DNA of 64,000 nucleotides from positions 62,001 to 126,000 of the forward strand of contig JAFQCM010000056.1 in the NCBI GenBank assembly GCA_017399445.1, read 5' to 3'. The number at the start of each line of letters is the position of its first letter. Position 1 is the first letter of the stretch. Made by a program: the position numbers and the translations under genes. Source of the stretch: Lachnospiraceae bacterium. Lineage in GTDB: Bacteria; Bacillota; Clostridia; Lachnospirales; Lachnospiraceae. Positions 19,579-28,711 of this stretch are shown here, piece after piece. Under the pieces are notes generated by a model that did not search any database, was not told the DNA's origin, and saw only the letters and a list, made by a program, of their open reading frames with translations.

Positions 19579-19674
19579 AACACATATGAAGACAGCTGGA
19601 TTACAGATCCTCTTACAAAAGAAATGATTTTGGATGTAGATAGTATCTTGACAAAACATTTTGAAATGTTATGA
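19579..19674 (+). pseudogene. Possible gene remnant (C-terminal fragment)
   Basis: After an in-frame TAA, 31 codons without a stop read like the end of a real protein (contains D-S-W-I-T-D-P-L-T-K-E-M-I-L-D) and finish with TGA at 19672-19674. There is no start or ribosome site. The parent family is not recognised. The promoter for the T-box transcript lies inside its end. Confidence 0.25.
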
Positions 19675-19675
19675 T
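19648..19675 (+). promoter_or_regulatory. Promoter of the proS T-box transcript
   Basis: TTGACA (19648-19653) and TATGAT (19670-19675) are 16 bp apart, just before the T-box leader. Confidence 0.65.
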
Positions 19676-19677
19676 TA

Positions 19678-19911
19678 AAGGAGAAATCGGCAATGAAGAG
19701 GATTAGTACATGACTAGGAGCCTGCAGAGAGGGAATGGTTGGTGAAAATTCCCGGTGTAATATCATGGAACCTGCCTTGGAGCTCTGTATGAAAATACAG
19801 CGTAACTTTGGCGTTAACAAAGAAGAGAGAACGTGACATATACGTTAATTAGGGTGGTACCGCCGAAGCTTTCGGTCCCTTGCAGCATAGGGATGGGGGC
19901 TTATTTTTTTA
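19678..19911 (+). promoter_or_regulatory. T-box riboswitch, proline-specific
   Basis: The leader has the T-box motif AGGGTGGTACCGCC at 19851-19864, an AGTA-containing stem I and a terminator hairpin ending in TTTTTTT (19904-19910). The likely specifier codon is CCT (Pro) at 19771-19773, in the sequence GAA-CCT-GCC. Uncharged tRNA-Pro should stabilise the antiterminator and allow transcription of proS, which fits the downstream gene. Confidence 0.93.
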
Positions 19912-19971
19912 CTCAAAATAGCTTCCCCCAAAAGAATTTAGCACGAATAAAACAAAAAAGGAGTTAAAGCA

Positions 19972-21408
19972 ATGGCAAAGGAAAAGAAATTAGTAGAAGC
20001 GATTACATCTATGGAAACTGATTTTGCACAGTGGTATACAGATGTAGTAAAGAAGGCAGAATTAATTGCCTATTCCAGTGTAAAAGGATGCATGATTATC
20101 AAACCGGCAGGTTATGCTATTTGGGAAAACATTCAGAAATCTTTAGATGCAAAATTTAAAGAAACAGGAGTAGAAAACCTGTACATGCCAATGTTTATAC
20201 CAGAAGGTTTATTGCAGAAAGAAAAAGACCATGTAGAAGGATTTGCACCAGAAGTAGCATGGGTTACATATGGTGGATTAAACCAGTTACAGGAAAGACT
20301 TTGTGTAAGACCTACTTCTGAAACATTATTCTGTGATTTCTATGCAAATGAAATCCAGTCTTACCGTGACCTTCCAAAGGTGTATAATCAGTGGTGTTCT
20401 GTAGTACGTTGGGAAAAGGAAACACGCCCATTCTTACGTTCCAGAGAATTTTTATGGCAGGAAGGACATACTGCTCATGCTACAGCAGAAGAAGCAATTG
20501 AAAGAACAGAACAGATGCTGAATTTATATGCTGATTTCCTGGAAAATGAATTAGCAATTCCGGTAATTCGCGGAAGAAAGACAGATAAGGAAAAATTTGC
20601 AGGAGCAGAAGCAACTTATACCATCGAATCCTTAATGCATGATGGAAAAGCATTACAGTCCGGAACAAGCCATAACTTTGGAGATGGATTTGCAAAAGCC
20701 TTTGGCATTCAGTATACAGATAAAGAAAACAAATTACAGCATGTATATCAGACTTCCTGGGGAATGACCACAAGAGTAATCGGAGCTATTATTATGGTAC
20801 ATGGTGATAACAGCGGTCTTGTACTTCCACCAAAGATTGCTCCAACACAGGTAGCAATTATTCCAATTCAGCAGAACAAAGAAGGTGTATTGGATAAGGC
20901 ATATGAATTAAAATCTGTATTAGCAAAAGGATTCAAAGTAAAAGTTGATGATACTGATAAGAGTCCAGGATGGAAATTCTCTGAACAGGAAATGAGAGGA
21001 ATTCCGGTTCGTATTGAACTTGGACCAAAAGATATAGAAGCAAACCAGTGTGTAATTGTAAGACGTGATACCAGAGAAAAGATTGTAGTTTCCTTAGATG
21101 AAATTGAAACAAAACTTGGTGAAATCTTAGATACTATGCAGAAAGAAATGTTAGAACGTGCAAGAGAACACCGTGATTCTCATACTTATGTAGCTAAGAA
21201 CTATGATGAATTTAAAGACACTATTGCAAACAAACCAGGATTTGTAAAAGCAATGTGGTGTGGCGAAGAAGCTTGCGAAAATCAGATTAAAGAAGAAACA
21301 ACAGCAACTTCCAGATGTATTCCATTTAAACAGGAAACATTAGCAGATACTTGTGTATGTTGTGGAAAACCTGCGAAACACATGGTATACTGGGGGAAAG
21401 CATATTAA
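19972..21408 (+). CDS. proS: Prolyl-tRNA synthetase, archaeal/eukaryotic-type (type 3)
   Basis: The 478-residue class II synthetase joins proline to tRNA-Pro. Motif 2 is visible in [22 protein letters not shown] and the R-P-T-S-E-T proline-site loop precedes it. The C-terminal zinc-type region has paired cysteines (C-G-E-E-A-C and C-V-C-C-G-K) and ends in Y-W-G-K-A-Y, as in the short ProS3 form lacking the bacterial editing insertion. The ribosome site is AAGGAG. Expression is controlled by the T-box upstream. ackA follows after 27 bp. Confidence 0.96.
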   Translation: MAKEKKLVEAITSMETDFAQWYTDVVKKAELIAYSSVKGCMIIKPAGYAIWENIQKSLDAKFKETGVENLYMPMFIPEGLLQKEKDHVEGFAPEVAWVTYGGLNQLQERLCVRPTSETLFCDFYANEIQSYRDLPKVYNQWCSVVRWEKETRPFLRSREFLWQEGHTAHATAEEAIERTEQMLNLYADFLENELAIPVIRGRKTDKEKFAGAEATYTIESLMHDGKALQSGTSHNFGDGFAKAFGIQYTDKENKLQHVYQTSWGMTTRVIGAIIMVHGDNSGLVLPPKIAPTQVAIIPIQQNKEGVLDKAYELKSVLAKGFKVKVDDTDKSPGWKFSEQEMRGIPVRIELGPKDIEANQCVIVRRDTREKIVVSLDEIETKLGEILDTMQKEMLERAREHRDSHTYVAKNYDEFKDTIANKPGFVKAMWCGEEACENQIKEETTATSRCIPFKQETLADTCVCCGKPAKHMVYWGKAY

Positions 21409-21435
21409 AAAGTGTATTAATAAGGGAGGAAAAAT

Positions 21436-22632
21436 ATGAACATTCTTGTAATTAATTGTGGTAGTTCTTCATTAAAATATCAGTTAATCGATAGTGTGAA
21501 TGAAGAAGTACTTGCAAAAGGACTTTGTGAAAGAATTGGGGCGGCTGGCAGTGTGCTTACACACAAAACAGCAGATGGAAGAAAAGAAGTAATTGAGGAA
21601 CCAATGCCAAATCATACTGTGGCAGTAAAATTGGTAATTACAGCATTAACAGATGCAGAATATGGATGCATCAAATCTTTAGATGAAATTGGAGCAGTAG
21701 GACACCGAATTGTTCATGGTGGAGAAAACTTTGCAGAATCTGTTATCATTACAGAGGATACTGTGAAAGCAATTGAAGAATGCAGTGATTTGGCACCACT
21801 TCACAATCCTGCTAATTTAATTGGTGTAAATGCCTGTAAAGAGGTTATGAAGGATGTGCCTATGGTGGCAGTATTTGATACTGCTTTCCATCAGACTATG
21901 CCGGAAAAGGCTTATATTTACGGGCTTCCATATGAATATTATGAAAAATACAAAATCAGACGTTATGGTTTCCACGGAACTTCTCACCAATTCGTATCTA
22001 ACCGTGCAGCAGAAATGTTGGGAAAAGACATAAAAGATTTAAAGATTATTGTATGTCATCTTGGAAACGGAGCCAGCGTAACAGCAGTACAGAACGGAAA
22101 ATCCATAGATACCAGTATGGGTATGACACCGTTAGAAGGGCTTTTAATGGGAACCAGAAGTGGTGATATTGACCCGGCAGTAGTAGAATATATCGCTAAG
22201 AAAGAAAATCTTTCTGTAGAGGAAGTGTTGAATATTTTAAATAAGAAGTCAGGTATGTTGGGGCTTACTGGAATTTCTAGTGATGCTAGAGACGTGGAAG
22301 CAGCGGTAAAAGAAGGAAATGAAAGAGCTATATTAACTGTAACTACATTTGCATACAGAGTGGCGAAATATATTGGTGCTTATACAGCAGCCATGAATGG
22401 CGTAGATGCTATCTGTTTTACTGCAGGTCTCGGGGAAAACCACAGACTTTTGAGAGAACGTGTGGCTGATTACCTTGGATATTTAGGTGCAGAATTAGAT
22501 TCTGTAAGAAATGATGTGGCAGGAGAAGATGCTGTTATTTCTACAGATAGTTCAAAGGTTGCGTTGCTGGTAGTTCCTACCAATGAAGAACTTGCCATTG
22601 CAAGAGAAACGAAACGGTTGGTAGAGAAATAA
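21436..22632 (+). CDS. ackA: Acetate kinase
   Basis: The 398-residue enzyme interconverts acetyl-phosphate plus ADP with acetate plus ATP. The N-terminal N-C-G-S-S-S-L-K-Y phosphate-binding motif, [18 protein letters not shown] and R-Y-G-F-H-G-T-S-H are all present, and the length is standard. The ribosome site is GGGAGGA. No phosphotransacetylase gene is adjacent, so pta must lie elsewhere. Confidence 0.97.
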   Translation: MNILVINCGSSSLKYQLIDSVNEEVLAKGLCERIGAAGSVLTHKTADGRKEVIEEPMPNHTVAVKLVITALTDAEYGCIKSLDEIGAVGHRIVHGGENFAESVIITEDTVKAIEECSDLAPLHNPANLIGVNACKEVMKDVPMVAVFDTAFHQTMPEKAYIYGLPYEYYEKYKIRRYGFHGTSHQFVSNRAAEMLGKDIKDLKIIVCHLGNGASVTAVQNGKSIDTSMGMTPLEGLLMGTRSGDIDPAVVEYIAKKENLSVEEVLNILNKKSGMLGLTGISSDARDVEAAVKEGNERAILTVTTFAYRVAKYIGAYTAAMNGVDAICFTAGLGENHRLLRERVADYLGYLGAELDSVRNDVAGEDAVISTDSSKVALLVVPTNEELAIARETKRLVEK

Positions 22633-22733
22633 GAATGTAATAGAAAAGTGAAACATTGCAGGGAAATTATTTTGGTAGGCATTAATTATGCTGAAGCAAA
22701 ATATCACGAATGTAATATTGAAAGGATAGTTAA

Positions 22734-24065
22734 ATGAAAATCAAACTGCCTGAAAATGTAAGTTATATTATACAAGAACTTGAGAAACATGGATTTGAAG
22801 CATATGCAGTAGGAGGATGCGTCCGGGATAGTATCTTAGGGCGCATTCCTGATGATTGGGATATTACCACATCAGCCAAACCCGAACAGGTAAAGAGCAT
22901 TTTTCAAAGAACCATAGACACTGGTATTGAACATGGTACCGTTACTGTTATGTTGGGAAAAGAAGGATACGAGGTTACTACTTACCGGATTGATGGAGAA
23001 TATGAAGACAGCCGTCATCCCAAGGAAGTAGTATTTACTTCCGATTTGGTGGAGGATTTAAAACGACGTGATTTTACCATCAATGCCATGGCATACAGTG
23101 AAACTGCAGGATTAGTGGATGTATTTGATGGAATTGGCGATATTCAAAGAAAAACAATCCGTTGTGTAGGAACTGCTTTGGAACGATTTCAAGAAGATGC
23201 TTTACGAATCTTAAGAGCAGTACGTTTTGCTTCCCAGCTTGGCTTTCAAATTGAAGAAGAAACCAAAGAAGCTATAACAAAACTTGCACCGAATCTTAAA
23301 AATATCAGTGCAGAAAGAATTCAGGTAGAATTAATCAAGCTTTTAGTATCAAAGCAGCCTGACAGAATCAGGGAGGCTTATGAACTGGGCATTACTAAAG
23401 TAATACTTCCGGAGTTTGACGATATGATGAAAACTTCCCAAGAAAATATTCATCATATTTATAATGTAGGTGAACATACAGTACAGGCTTTGCTGCATGT
23501 GGAAAATGATAAGGTGTTAAGACTTTCCATCCTGCTCCATGATGTGGGAAAACCAGTAAAAAAGACCATGGATAATCAAGGAACGGCCCATTTCTATGGA
23601 CATGCCCAAAAAGGTGCAGAAATGGCAAAGGGCATTTTAAAACGTCTGAAATTTGACAATGACACTCTTTTTAAGGTAACAAAATTAGTAGAACTTCATG
23701 ACCACAGACCATCTTTAAAAAAATCTAGTGTAAGACGTTTGTTGGTTCAGTCAGGAACAGAACTGTTTCCAGAACTTTTAAAGGTGAAGAAAGCGGATAC
23801 CCTTGCCCAAAGTGAATATTTGCAGGAAGAAAAACTTAAGTATTTGGAAGAATTAAATGATTTGTATCAGGAAATTTTGAAAAGTCAGGACTGCCTTCAA
23901 ATCAAGAATTTAGCAATCAATGGAACAGATTTAATGAAATTTGGGATTCCACAGGGGAAACAAATCGGAGCGATTTTATCAGAGATTTTTGAAATGATTT
24001 TAGAAGAACCAGAAAAGAATTCAAGAGAGTACTTAATGAACTTTGTGAAAAAAACATATTTATAG
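22734..24065 (+). CDS. cca: CCA tRNA nucleotidyltransferase with HD domain
   Basis: The 443-residue enzyme adds or repairs the 3' CCA of tRNAs. The nucleotidyltransferase head has G-G-C-V-R-D-S-I-L and the metal carboxylates in D-D-W-D-I-T-T. The nucleotide-selecting region R-R-D-F-T-I-N-A-M-A-Y and the E-D-x-L-R-I-L-R-A-V-R-F motif follow. An HD phosphohydrolase domain is centred on I-L-L-H-D-V-G-K-P (about residues 260-280). Neither tRNA in this window encodes its own CCA, consistent with need for this enzyme. Confidence 0.95.
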   Translation: MKIKLPENVSYIIQELEKHGFEAYAVGGCVRDSILGRIPDDWDITTSAKPEQVKSIFQRTIDTGIEHGTVTVMLGKEGYEVTTYRIDGEYEDSRHPKEVVFTSDLVEDLKRRDFTINAMAYSETAGLVDVFDGIGDIQRKTIRCVGTALERFQEDALRILRAVRFASQLGFQIEEETKEAITKLAPNLKNISAERIQVELIKLLVSKQPDRIREAYELGITKVILPEFDDMMKTSQENIHHIYNVGEHTVQALLHVENDKVLRLSILLHDVGKPVKKTMDNQGTAHFYGHAQKGAEMAKGILKRLKFDNDTLFKVTKLVELHDHRPSLKKSSVRRLLVQSGTELFPELLKVKKADTLAQSEYLQEEKLKYLEELNDLYQEILKSQDCLQIKNLAINGTDLMKFGIPQGKQIGAILSEIFEMILEEPEKNSREYLMNFVKKTYL

Positions 24066-24106
24066 AAAACATATTTATAAAATACGATAAGGAAGACGGT
24101 GGGGAT

Positions 24107-25816
24107 ATGAAAAGAAGAATAATAGCGCTTTTATTGGGAGTAAGTATGGCAGTAACTGCCTGTGGGCAAACCGGAGAACCGACAACGGAAAATGGGAACC
24201 AACAGGTAGAGGAAACAAAAGAAGAAAATAGTTCACAAGAAGGTACACAAACACAAGATGAGACACAAAAGGAAGATGGACAGCAGGAGGAAGCAGGTCA
24301 ACAGGATAAGACTGAGGAACAGGCAGAAAATCAAGAAACAGCCATAGAAATCACTTATAAAACAGAAAACAGCCAGACCACAGCCCCTGACGGAACGGTA
24401 GTTGGTGCGTATGATTATACTTATCCAATAATTACCATAAAAGGAAATGAGGCAGCTTCTGGTGAAATAGCAAAAGACCAAGAAACAAAAAAAGAAGCAT
24501 TTATTGAAGACGCTTTGAAAAATCAGGAAAATGGAAAATCTGACTATGAAGGAATGACTGAGGAACAAAAACAGGATTTTTTTCAAAGTTATGATGATTA
24601 TGGCAGCTATGAGGTGAAAAGACAGGATAAAAAGGTGCTTTCTTTCTCTTGTATTTCATGGAGCTATGGGGGCGGAGCCCATGGTATGTCCTATTCTAGT
24701 GGATTGAATTATGATGTAGAAACAGGGAAAGTTTTGACCTTTGAAGATATTTTTCAAGATAAAGAAAATGGAATGGCACAGTTGAAAGAAAATGTTTTGG
24801 AACAATGCCAGCAGCCTTATTATAGCGAAATGTTATTTGAAGATTATGAAAATTATATTGATGATGTACTTACAGATGAGTACTGGTATTTTTCAAAAGA
24901 TGGAATTCATGTGATTTCTAATCAATATATGTTAAGTACTTACGCTTCAGGAATATTTGAATTTATTGTACCATATGATGCTTTGACAGAATTGAAAGAA
25001 GAATATAAAGCCGAACTTGCCTATATATATCCGGTGATAAATGGAGGCAGCGTAGAATCCGATTTAGATTCTGATGGACAAACAGATTCTGTTTGTTATG
25101 ATGTAATAACTACAGAAATTGTTGAAAGCGAAGGCACAGAAGAGGAAATCAGATACGAAGGATTAGCTGGTTCATTAATTATTAATGGAGTAGATTTCTC
25201 AGACAAGTTTGTGGAACTGACAGGTTATTATCCGGAAAATATTACAAATCATTATTATCTGGTAGATTTAGATAAAAATGACGGATTTATAGAAATTGCT
25301 ATTGAAGATTATGGAATGAGTGATGATCATGTAACCAATTTCTTAAGGTATGATAAAGGGCAGTTAAAGCATATTGGATATATTAATGATATGATGGAAG
25401 GTACAAACTGTACTTTATTTGGTGATGGTACTTTAAAAGCTCAGATTCATTCTCAGTTAATGGAAACAGCAAAGTGTGGTGCTAGTTACCATTTAGAAGG
25501 GGAATCCCTGCTCTTAGATGAAGAGGCATGGTATTATTATGACCGCACAAACTGGTCTGAAGAATATCAGCAGCATAATATATTAAAAGATGTAGCAGTA
25601 TATGGTACCAATGATACTACCAGTGAAAAGACAGTCCTGACTCCGGCAGACGGACCTGTGACCTTCCCGGCAACAGATAATAAAAACTGGGTTCAGGTGA
25701 AAACCATTTCAGGAGAAACTTATTTCTTACATATGAATGGGTTTGCAGAAGTTGATAATGATGGGGTCAGTGAACAGGCAGAAGAAATATTTGAGAACTT
25801 GTTCCTTGCGGGATAA
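24107..25816 (+). CDS. Lipoprotein with DUF3298/RsiV-like domain
   Basis: The 569-residue lipoprotein has lipobox V-T-A-C (Cys about 19), then a Gln/Glu/Thr-rich spacer to about residue 80. Residues about 85-310 resemble the DUF4163/DUF3298 module of RsiV-type proteins, marked by S-Y-G-G-G-A-H-G-M-S-Y. The C-terminal 250 residues include a calcium-like D-L-D-S-D-G-Q-T-D loop and resemble repeat-propeller surface proteins, but I cannot name a family. It should sit outside the membrane. RsiV binds lysozyme, but no sigma factor gene is adjacent here, so that role is not supported. Confidence 0.78.
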   Translation: MKRRIIALLLGVSMAVTACGQTGEPTTENGNQQVEETKEENSSQEGTQTQDETQKEDGQQEEAGQQDKTEEQAENQETAIEITYKTENSQTTAPDGTVVGAYDYTYPIITIKGNEAASGEIAKDQETKKEAFIEDALKNQENGKSDYEGMTEEQKQDFFQSYDDYGSYEVKRQDKKVLSFSCISWSYGGGAHGMSYSSGLNYDVETGKVLTFEDIFQDKENGMAQLKENVLEQCQQPYYSEMLFEDYENYIDDVLTDEYWYFSKDGIHVISNQYMLSTYASGIFEFIVPYDALTELKEEYKAELAYIYPVINGGSVESDLDSDGQTDSVCYDVITTEIVESEGTEEEIRYEGLAGSLIINGVDFSDKFVELTGYYPENITNHYYLVDLDKNDGFIEIAIEDYGMSDDHVTNFLRYDKGQLKHIGYINDMMEGTNCTLFGDGTLKAQIHSQLMETAKCGASYHLEGESLLLDEEAWYYYDRTNWSEEYQQHNILKDVAVYGTNDTTSEKTVLTPADGPVTFPATDNKNWVQVKTISGETYFLHMNGFAEVDNDGVSEQAEEIFENLFLAG

Positions 25817-25955
25817 ACTTGTGGGGATATAAGTAGGGGGCAGCCGTATATCCAATCCCATTCCAAAAGAAAATAATCTTGTTCTATTTTTTGCCCAACC
25901 CCCATAGGATAGAGTGAAATGTAAAATATTATCTTGAATTCAGGGGGGAATGGTC

Positions 25956-26948
25956 ATGAATGAAAAAGGAATATCTGTACTAGAAGAGTATGAGTTAGAA
26001 GTGCTATCCATAAGAAAGGGCAGGGGCATGCTTTTGGTAGAAACTGATAAAGGTGTGAAAAAACTGGTGGAACTAAAAGGCACAGAGGCCCATGCAGAGT
26101 TTCAGAATACAGTTCAGGAACAGCTTTTGGTCAAAGAGGGCATAAAAACGGACAATTTTATAAGAAACAAAGAAGGAGAACTGTTTACAACAGATAAAGA
26201 TAATAGAAAATATGCATTGAAAGAGCACATAGAAGGAGAAGAATGTGACATTAAAAACCAGCAGGATGTTGCTCTTATGGTAAAAAACCTTGCCAGATTA
26301 CATAAAACTATGGAATTATCAGGATGTATGGAATTAAAAGAAGAGACTTACCAGCAGGATATTATGAAAAAAGAGTTGGAAAAGCATAATAAAGAGCTTA
26401 GAAAAATTCGTAGTTACATTAGGAGCAGGAGTAGTATATCCATCTTCGAAACAAAATTTTTAAAGGAGTTTGAGGGATTTTATGAAGAAGGTGAGAAAGC
26501 TTTGGAACTTCTTCAGGGCTCTGCTTATAAATCTTTGTGTGATCAGAGTCTGGAAACAGGAACCATATGTCATGGAGATTACAATTATCATAATGTAATT
26601 TTTGAAAAAAGAACCGTATCCACAATAAACTTTGAAAAATGTCATGTGGGTATTCAAATGGAAGATTTGTATCATTTTATGAGAAAAATTCTGGAAAAAA
26701 ACAACTGGGATAAAAAGATGGGAAGAAAAATGCTGGAAGAATATAGAAGTGTACGGAGGATTAGCCAGGAAGAACAGGAGAATTTATACATACGCCTTAT
26801 GTATCCGGAAAAATTTTGGAAACTGGCAAATCAGTATTACAACAGTAATAAAGCATGGATTTCCAATAAAACAATTGAAAAATTAGAAACCGTTGTAATG
26901 CAGAATGAGAAAAAGAGAGAATTTTTAAAAGAATTTACGAAAATGTAA
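25956..26948 (+). CDS. CotS-family spore-coat kinase-like protein
   Basis: The ATG at 25956 is eight bases from an AGGGGGG ribosome site and is preferred over 25950, giving 330 residues. The C-terminal lobe has the aminoglycoside-phosphotransferase-type catalytic loop C-H-G-D-Y-N-Y-H-N. Family features of CotS/YutH spore proteins are the later F-M-R-K-I-L-E-K-N and M-Y-P-E-K-F-W-K. The metal-binding Asp expected in the I-D-F position is Asn (T-I-N-F-E-K), so full kinase activity is uncertain. The role is probably spore coat assembly. An imperfect hairpin region precedes the gene in the 25817-25955 gap. Confidence 0.75.
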   Translation: MNEKGISVLEEYELEVLSIRKGRGMLLVETDKGVKKLVELKGTEAHAEFQNTVQEQLLVKEGIKTDNFIRNKEGELFTTDKDNRKYALKEHIEGEECDIKNQQDVALMVKNLARLHKTMELSGCMELKEETYQQDIMKKELEKHNKELRKIRSYIRSRSSISIFETKFLKEFEGFYEEGEKALELLQGSAYKSLCDQSLETGTICHGDYNYHNVIFEKRTVSTINFEKCHVGIQMEDLYHFMRKILEKNNWDKKMGRKMLEEYRSVRRISQEEQENLYIRLMYPEKFWKLANQYYNSNKAWISNKTIEKLETVVMQNEKKREFLKEFTKM

Positions 26949-26976
26949 CAGATTAAATAGGAATAAAAATATTTGT

Positions 26977-27074
26977 GGCAGGCCAGAAGTTACTGAGCCT
27001 GCCATTGTTGGTGCACCTGGCGGCGCACGTCACTAATTGTAACAGTTCAGCCTACGCCATTACTGAACTGTTAC
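26977..27074. repeat. Two GC-rich hairpins in the intergenic gap
   Basis: The first hairpin has 7-bp perfect arms (26977-26983 with 26997-27003). The second has perfect 12-bp arms (27039-27050 with 27063-27074) around a 12-nt loop. The region is richer in G and C than its surroundings and has no T-run on either strand, so it is not a typical terminator. Confidence 0.6.
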
Positions 27075-27185
27075 CAAAAATTTATAAATTTCAAAAAGAT
27101 TTCATTTCTTTTTTGAAAGAAGTAGTATATAATGAGAAAGCAGAACAAAAATACAGTATACAGCCAGAAGCCAGGTGAGAAACAA

Positions 27186-28694
27186 GTGCAGAAAAAAATT
27201 ATAAAAATTATATATTTATGTTTTGTATTATGTATGCTTACTGCATGTAGTGCAAATAATAAGAAAGAAACAAACACTGGATTGTCAACCGGGGCAAATA
27301 GTGATAAGGTATCAGAAGACGAAAAAAAGGCAACAACAGAAGATACCGCTGTAGTAATGGCAATTGATACAAAAAATAAAATTATTAAACTGCAGAGCAT
27401 AACCACAGGTGAAAATCTTATTTTGAATTATACTGGAGGATGTGATATTAGGGATAAGTATGGTGAGATTTTATCAATTAACCGAGTGGAATTAGGAGAA
27501 ATTGTAGAGTTTTCCTATGTAGCTTCTAAAAAGAAAATGTATTCCATGTATATTTCCAAAACTGCATGGAAATATACTGGTGTGGAGAATTTAAAGATTA
27601 ATGAAATGGAGAATGTAATGTCCATTGCTCAGGATAAATATCAGTATTCCAGCACCCTTGTGATTCTATCGGAAGAGGAAAAAGCCATGATAATGGATAT
27701 TAATTCTGCGGATGTGCTGACGCTTAGAGGAATAGATAAAAAAGTATGTTCTGTTGTAATAGCTAAAGGTCATGGGTATGTAAAACTTTTAAATGAAGAT
27801 TCTTTTATTGGAGGCTGGGTAGAAGTAGGGCAGGAAGCTGTGAAACCAGTTACAAAAGACATGATGTTAGTAGTGCCAGAAGGAACTTATACTATATATA
27901 TATCTAAAGATGGTGTTGGAGGTTCTAAAAGTATTACGGTGAACCGAAATGAGGAAACATTGGTAGATGTAGGTGATCTGAAAGGGGAAGAAATACCTCT
28001 TGGCAGTGTGAAGCTTAACATTACACCAAAAGAAGCCAAACTTACTATTGATGGGAAAGAAATGGACCACAATGAACTGATTACCCTGAAGTATGGCAGT
28101 CATAAAATTAGAATTACTGCAGATGGATATGCGGATTATAGTGGTACCTTAAAAGTCAAGGAAACCTTGAAGGAATTAGATATTACTTTGGAAACAGGAG
28201 GAGAAACTAATACTACAGTTACTCCGACTCCAAAAGGAACTATTACACCGACGGTAAGTATTACACCGGAAGCAACTATTACATCGGAAGCAACTATTAC
28301 ACCGGAAGCAACCATTACCCCGGCAGTTAGTGCTACAACAACACCTACCAAGGCACCTGTAGTAAGTATTATATCAAGTGGAGAAGATGGGGCAGATTAT
28401 ACTCATAGTGATGAAGCAAATAGTGAGGATGATGTTATGTCTTCGGATTCAGATTCGCCAACAACTTCCAATGGAAGTTATAAAATATATATTGCGGAAC
28501 CAGAAAGCGCAGAAGTGTACCTGGATGGAAACTATATGGGATTAGCTCCTGTAAACTTTGCAAAAACATCGGGAACACACACCATTACCCTTCGCAAAGA
28601 AGGTTACAAGACAAAAAGCTATACCATCTATGTGAATGATGAAAGTGGAGATTCCACTTATTCTTTCTCAGAAATGGTGAAAAGTGATGATTAA
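27186..28694 (+). CDS. PEGA-domain lipoprotein
   Basis: I prefer GTG at 27186: AGGTGAG (27173-27179) is correctly spaced, and this start gives a compact lipoprotein signal with lipobox L-T-A-C. An ATG in frame at 27132 lacks a ribosome site and overlaps a TATAAT (27128-27133) that may be the gene's own -10. The protein has a folded N-terminal part of about 220 residues, a PEGA domain (G-S-V-K-L-N-I-T-P to D-I-T-L-E), a Thr-Pro linker made of T-I-T-P-E-A type repeats, and a second PEGA domain at the C-terminus. PEGA domains are beta modules of surface proteins; the function is unknown. Confidence 0.8.
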   Translation: MQKKIIKIIYLCFVLCMLTACSANNKKETNTGLSTGANSDKVSEDEKKATTEDTAVVMAIDTKNKIIKLQSITTGENLILNYTGGCDIRDKYGEILSINRVELGEIVEFSYVASKKKMYSMYISKTAWKYTGVENLKINEMENVMSIAQDKYQYSSTLVILSEEEKAMIMDINSADVLTLRGIDKKVCSVVIAKGHGYVKLLNEDSFIGGWVEVGQEAVKPVTKDMMLVVPEGTYTIYISKDGVGGSKSITVNRNEETLVDVGDLKGEEIPLGSVKLNITPKEAKLTIDGKEMDHNELITLKYGSHKIRITADGYADYSGTLKVKETLKELDITLETGGETNTTVTPTPKGTITPTVSITPEATITSEATITPEATITPAVSATTTPTKAPVVSIISSGEDGADYTHSDEANSEDDVMSSDSDSPTTSNGSYKIYIAEPESAEVYLDGNYMGLAPVNFAKTSGTHTITLRKEGYKTKSYTIYVNDESGDSTYSFSEMVKSDD

Positions 28695-28711
28695 AATATG
28701 GAGGTAAGAAA

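Noticed and set aside
24233..24586. A 117-codon minus-strand frame within the DUF3298 lipoprotein gene
   Set aside because: It is the antisense of a Glu/Gln-rich segment and has no start signals.
28201..28330. Short tandem repeats in the PEGA lipoprotein as an intergenic repeat element
   Set aside because: They are in-frame Thr-Ile-Thr-Pro type codon repeats of a linker inside the gene.
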